From assembly GCF_036417845.1 (NCBI RefSeq), contig NC_089978.1, forward strand, positions 86,422,007 through 86,486,006: a stretch of DNA of 64,000 nt, read 5' to 3'. Within the stretch, counting starts at the first letter, position 1, and each line of letters starts with the position of its first letter. The notes beneath the pieces were generated by a model that made no database searches, had not been told where the DNA came from, and was given only the letters and a program-made list of their open reading frames with translations. Origin of the DNA: Apteryx mantelli. Its lineage: Eukaryota; Chordata; Aves; Apterygiformes; Apterygidae. Made by a program: the position numbers and the translations under genes. This document shows positions 61,765 through 64,000 of the stretch, one piece after another.

Positions 61765-61850
61765 ACCCTTTCAGAGCATCTGAATGCCATACAAACATTC
61801 AGTCTACGCTGCTGTAAGGTTGGAAGATATTATCTTTGTATTAGTCAGAG
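61765..61850 (-). repeat. possible MIR/L3-type remnant
   Basis: The + strand ctttcagagcatctgaatgc, catacaaacattcagtctac and gtaaggttggaagatattat resembles the reverse complement of old amniote MIR/L3 tails (acaaacatta...gtgaggtaggtaagtattat). Judged from memory only. Confidence 0.3.
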
Positions 61851-64000
61851 AGAATGTCTACAGGGGTGCTCAGCAGGATGTAGCAAAAGTAGGAACTGGA
61901 CCAGATTTTTCTGAATCTCACTAAGAGACGCTCCATAGTCATAAGACTGTCATTCATCTTCCTCACGCGCACCTTCCCTCTCCACCATGATGAGATTTAA
62001 TATCTAATCTCTATACTGTATAATAATATGTCAGCTGTCAACTGCCTGGAATTCTTAAATCAGGGGAAGAAGTAAAGAACTGATATAAATGGTGAAGAAT
62101 GCTATTTTAACAATATTTAATCTTTACTAATTAATGCTGGCATAAGAATACAGGTAATTTAAAAATAAGATTTTATATAAGACTCAACATGATGTTGGCA
62201 TCATAACATAAAATGCATGTGCATATACACAGACTAGCACTGTGTTTTAGGCCCAATTCTATTCCTATTTTAAATCCTGATTTTAGATACCTCGATAGCA
62301 AATCTATAAAAGGATTTTCAGCACGTCAGCTTACAAAGAATACAAGCTGTTTCTTTTCTCACACTGCTGTAAATGAAGGATAACTTCAGTGAAGCTGTTG
62401 TGGCAGGAAAGGCTGGTAAGTGAAGAACATCTCTAAGCAGGAAACAAAGCTTTAAAAGGAGTTTGGGAAGACCATCTTGCTCTACACTGCAAGAGGTTTC
62501 AGTAGAAGAACAGTTCCTGGGGACATGTAATAAATCATTTTGTGCTCTGTCTTCACTGTGGCCAGATCCAGTTCTCTAATCTGTGTGAGATCTCTTGTGT
62601 TCAACTCTGCCCCATCCCACGTGAAAGGCGCATTAAATTACCTCTGAGATACCATCCCCTACTGGCCGATTGCTGAGCCATGAAGACTGGAGATGAAGAC
62701 TCTTTGGGCTAGCAATGACATTAAGAGTCCAGGTGTGGTGTGTGGTATTTTTTCTGTGTAGTCTCCTTTCTGTGGCTTCAGGGGCTCTAATGGTCAGAGG
62801 TTGTCCATGCTAGGAGGCCTTCACCAGAAAATGAGAATTTCTGCCTGTTTTGCTGAAAAACAATGCCAGATCCAAACTAATGCAACCCAGAGGTCTCAGG
62901 TTTCATATCTTTGAAAGTGATATCCCAAGTGTCTGTCTCCCATGAGGGGTGGGAGAAGAAAAAGGAGGTACTCACACGATGGTGTAGTGGCTGTGCAACT
63001 AGGCTGCAGCTGGCGTTATCTCTGAGCCACACTACCCAGCCTGTCCCCTGCTGCCACGCAGGTTCGCAGCCTCTCTCTTGCTCCACGACCCCTGTGCCAG
63101 GCGCAGCTGGCTGACTTGTCGCCCTTCCAGCAGACGAACCCCATCTCAGGCATGCGGGTATGAAATGGTAGAGAGGCCATGGCACAATGCTGCAAATCGG
63201 AGCAGCAGGGAGACGCAATTCTGGCTGCTGGAGAATACGAGCCAATTGCGCGTTTCTGCCTCGCAGTGTGTGAGATTTGACAGTTGGGGGTTGCTATTAC
63301 ATCGTAGGCCAGGCTTTAATTATAGCAGCTTTTGCATAACAAGCGATGCAGCGAAAGTACACCCCTTCTCAAACTGATGCTAAAATGAAAGGTTTGTCAT
63401 GTGCAAATTAGCAGCTTTATGACACAGTGCATGTTTCTGCAGAAAATGCCTGCAACAATACTTAGTGCAATTGCAATGACATTATTGTAGCTGTATTTGG
63501 TCTGAGAAAATTCAGTAGTTAATATAATTTATTGTTGCTGCATCTCCACTCGCAGCGGTTGTTACCACTACAGTAGAAGCTGTAGCATATTGCAGAGGAC
63601 TGATTTGTTTACGTTTTACATTGAGTTCATGAATTGATTAGAAGACAAGGTGGAGCATTTGCTCTGTTAAAAAACTGCAACTATAAAAATGGCATAAGGG
63701 CATAGTATTTTCCTTAAAGGAAGCTCACTTATGTGAAAGTTGCCTATGAAGTATGAGAGGGCAGTAGCATAATTGAAAATATCCGTATTATTTTAAAGTG
63801 TAAAAAAGCCCCATCAGAACAGCATGATTCACCAAACCTCTTAAGGGAAAATTATTGATTATGCTTGGGAAAGGTGAATTTTAAAATATCAAGTAAAGCC
63901 ACTAAGTTACTACCTTTTTCTGTAAATTTTTGGTCAATAAGTTATCTCAAAACTGAACACTTCTTAGAATTTTTTCCAAATCTTAAGGAAAAATTTTTGA

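Larger units (their letters stand above)
46621..64000. other. gene-poor intergenic DNA to right edge
   Basis: About 17 kb with no recognised exon, RNA gene or CR1. AT-rich with scattered simple repeats, a diverged direct-repeat pair (49915-50045 and 51085-51205), a possible MIR/L3 remnant near 61765-61850 and a conserved-looking segment at about 63150-63660. Open frames up to 122 codons (62877-63245, -) show no recognisable domain. By human gene order the next gene would be REPS2; none of its EH-domain or N-terminal sequence was recognised. Confidence 0.55.

Noticed and set aside
62877..63245. 122-codon - strand frame near the right edge
   Set aside because: No recognisable domain; Trp/Pro/Gly-rich composition unlike a known gene; overlaps a 99-codon frame on the other strand equally well.
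46621..64000. REPS2 exons expected by human gene order
   Set aside because: No EH-domain, Pro-rich or Ala-rich N-terminal exon was recognised; in human the gap from RBBP7 to REPS2 is larger than the distance left in this window.

Overview
The window is nuclear DNA of a vertebrate, most likely a bird. It is AT-rich and intron-rich, has one sharp CpG island, and carries CR1-type LINE copies whose 3' ends resemble avian CR1 tails. The species cannot be named from the sequence alone. A crocodilian or turtle is not strictly excluded, but the RBBP7 protein has the 424-residue length I associate with the chicken protein.

There are two protein-coding genes in tail-to-tail (convergent) order. From the left edge to about 22.8 kb lies TXLNG (gamma-taxilin) on the + strand. 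Its first exon is upstream of the window. Nine coding exons (5280-19172) splice in frame through GT-AG junctions to 485 codons plus stop, followed by a long 3' UTR. From 36103 back to 28608 lies a complete RBBP7 (RbAp46) gene on the - strand: 12 coding exons, 424 residues, a WD40 histone-chaperone protein. Its promoter is a strong CpG island (about 35.69-36.75 kb) with NRF1-, NF-Y- and YY1-like motifs. The TXLNG-RBBP7 neighbourhood matches the order I know from human Xp22 (SYAP1, TXLNG, RBBP7, REPS2), so the right part of the window is probably the spacer towards REPS2. No REPS2 exon was recognised.

The rest is introns, UTRs and intergenic DNA. Recognisable repeats are a 5'-truncated, RT-dead CR1 in TXLNG (5862-7413, sense), a CR1 tail fragment (12511-12650), and an antisense CR1 at 44150-45985. 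The last keeps the end of ORF1 and the endonuclease domain but has lost its reverse transcriptase by an internal deletion. Several ancient MIR-like SINE remnants and simple repeats are also present. The 27 kb right of the CpG island has no convincing gene. It holds an isolated C-rich block (41.36-41.84 kb), a diverged direct-repeat pair (49.9 and 51.1 kb), and two stretches that look like conserved non-coding elements.

The two genes have no known joint pathway. TXLNG acts in syntaxin-linked traffic and ATF4 control, and RBBP7 in chromatin complexes. No novel multi-gene system was found. The best leads are regulatory or repeat-biological: a possible divergent first exon leaving the RBBP7 CpG island, a Z-DNA-prone 5' UTR, CTCF-like sites, and the RT-less CR1.
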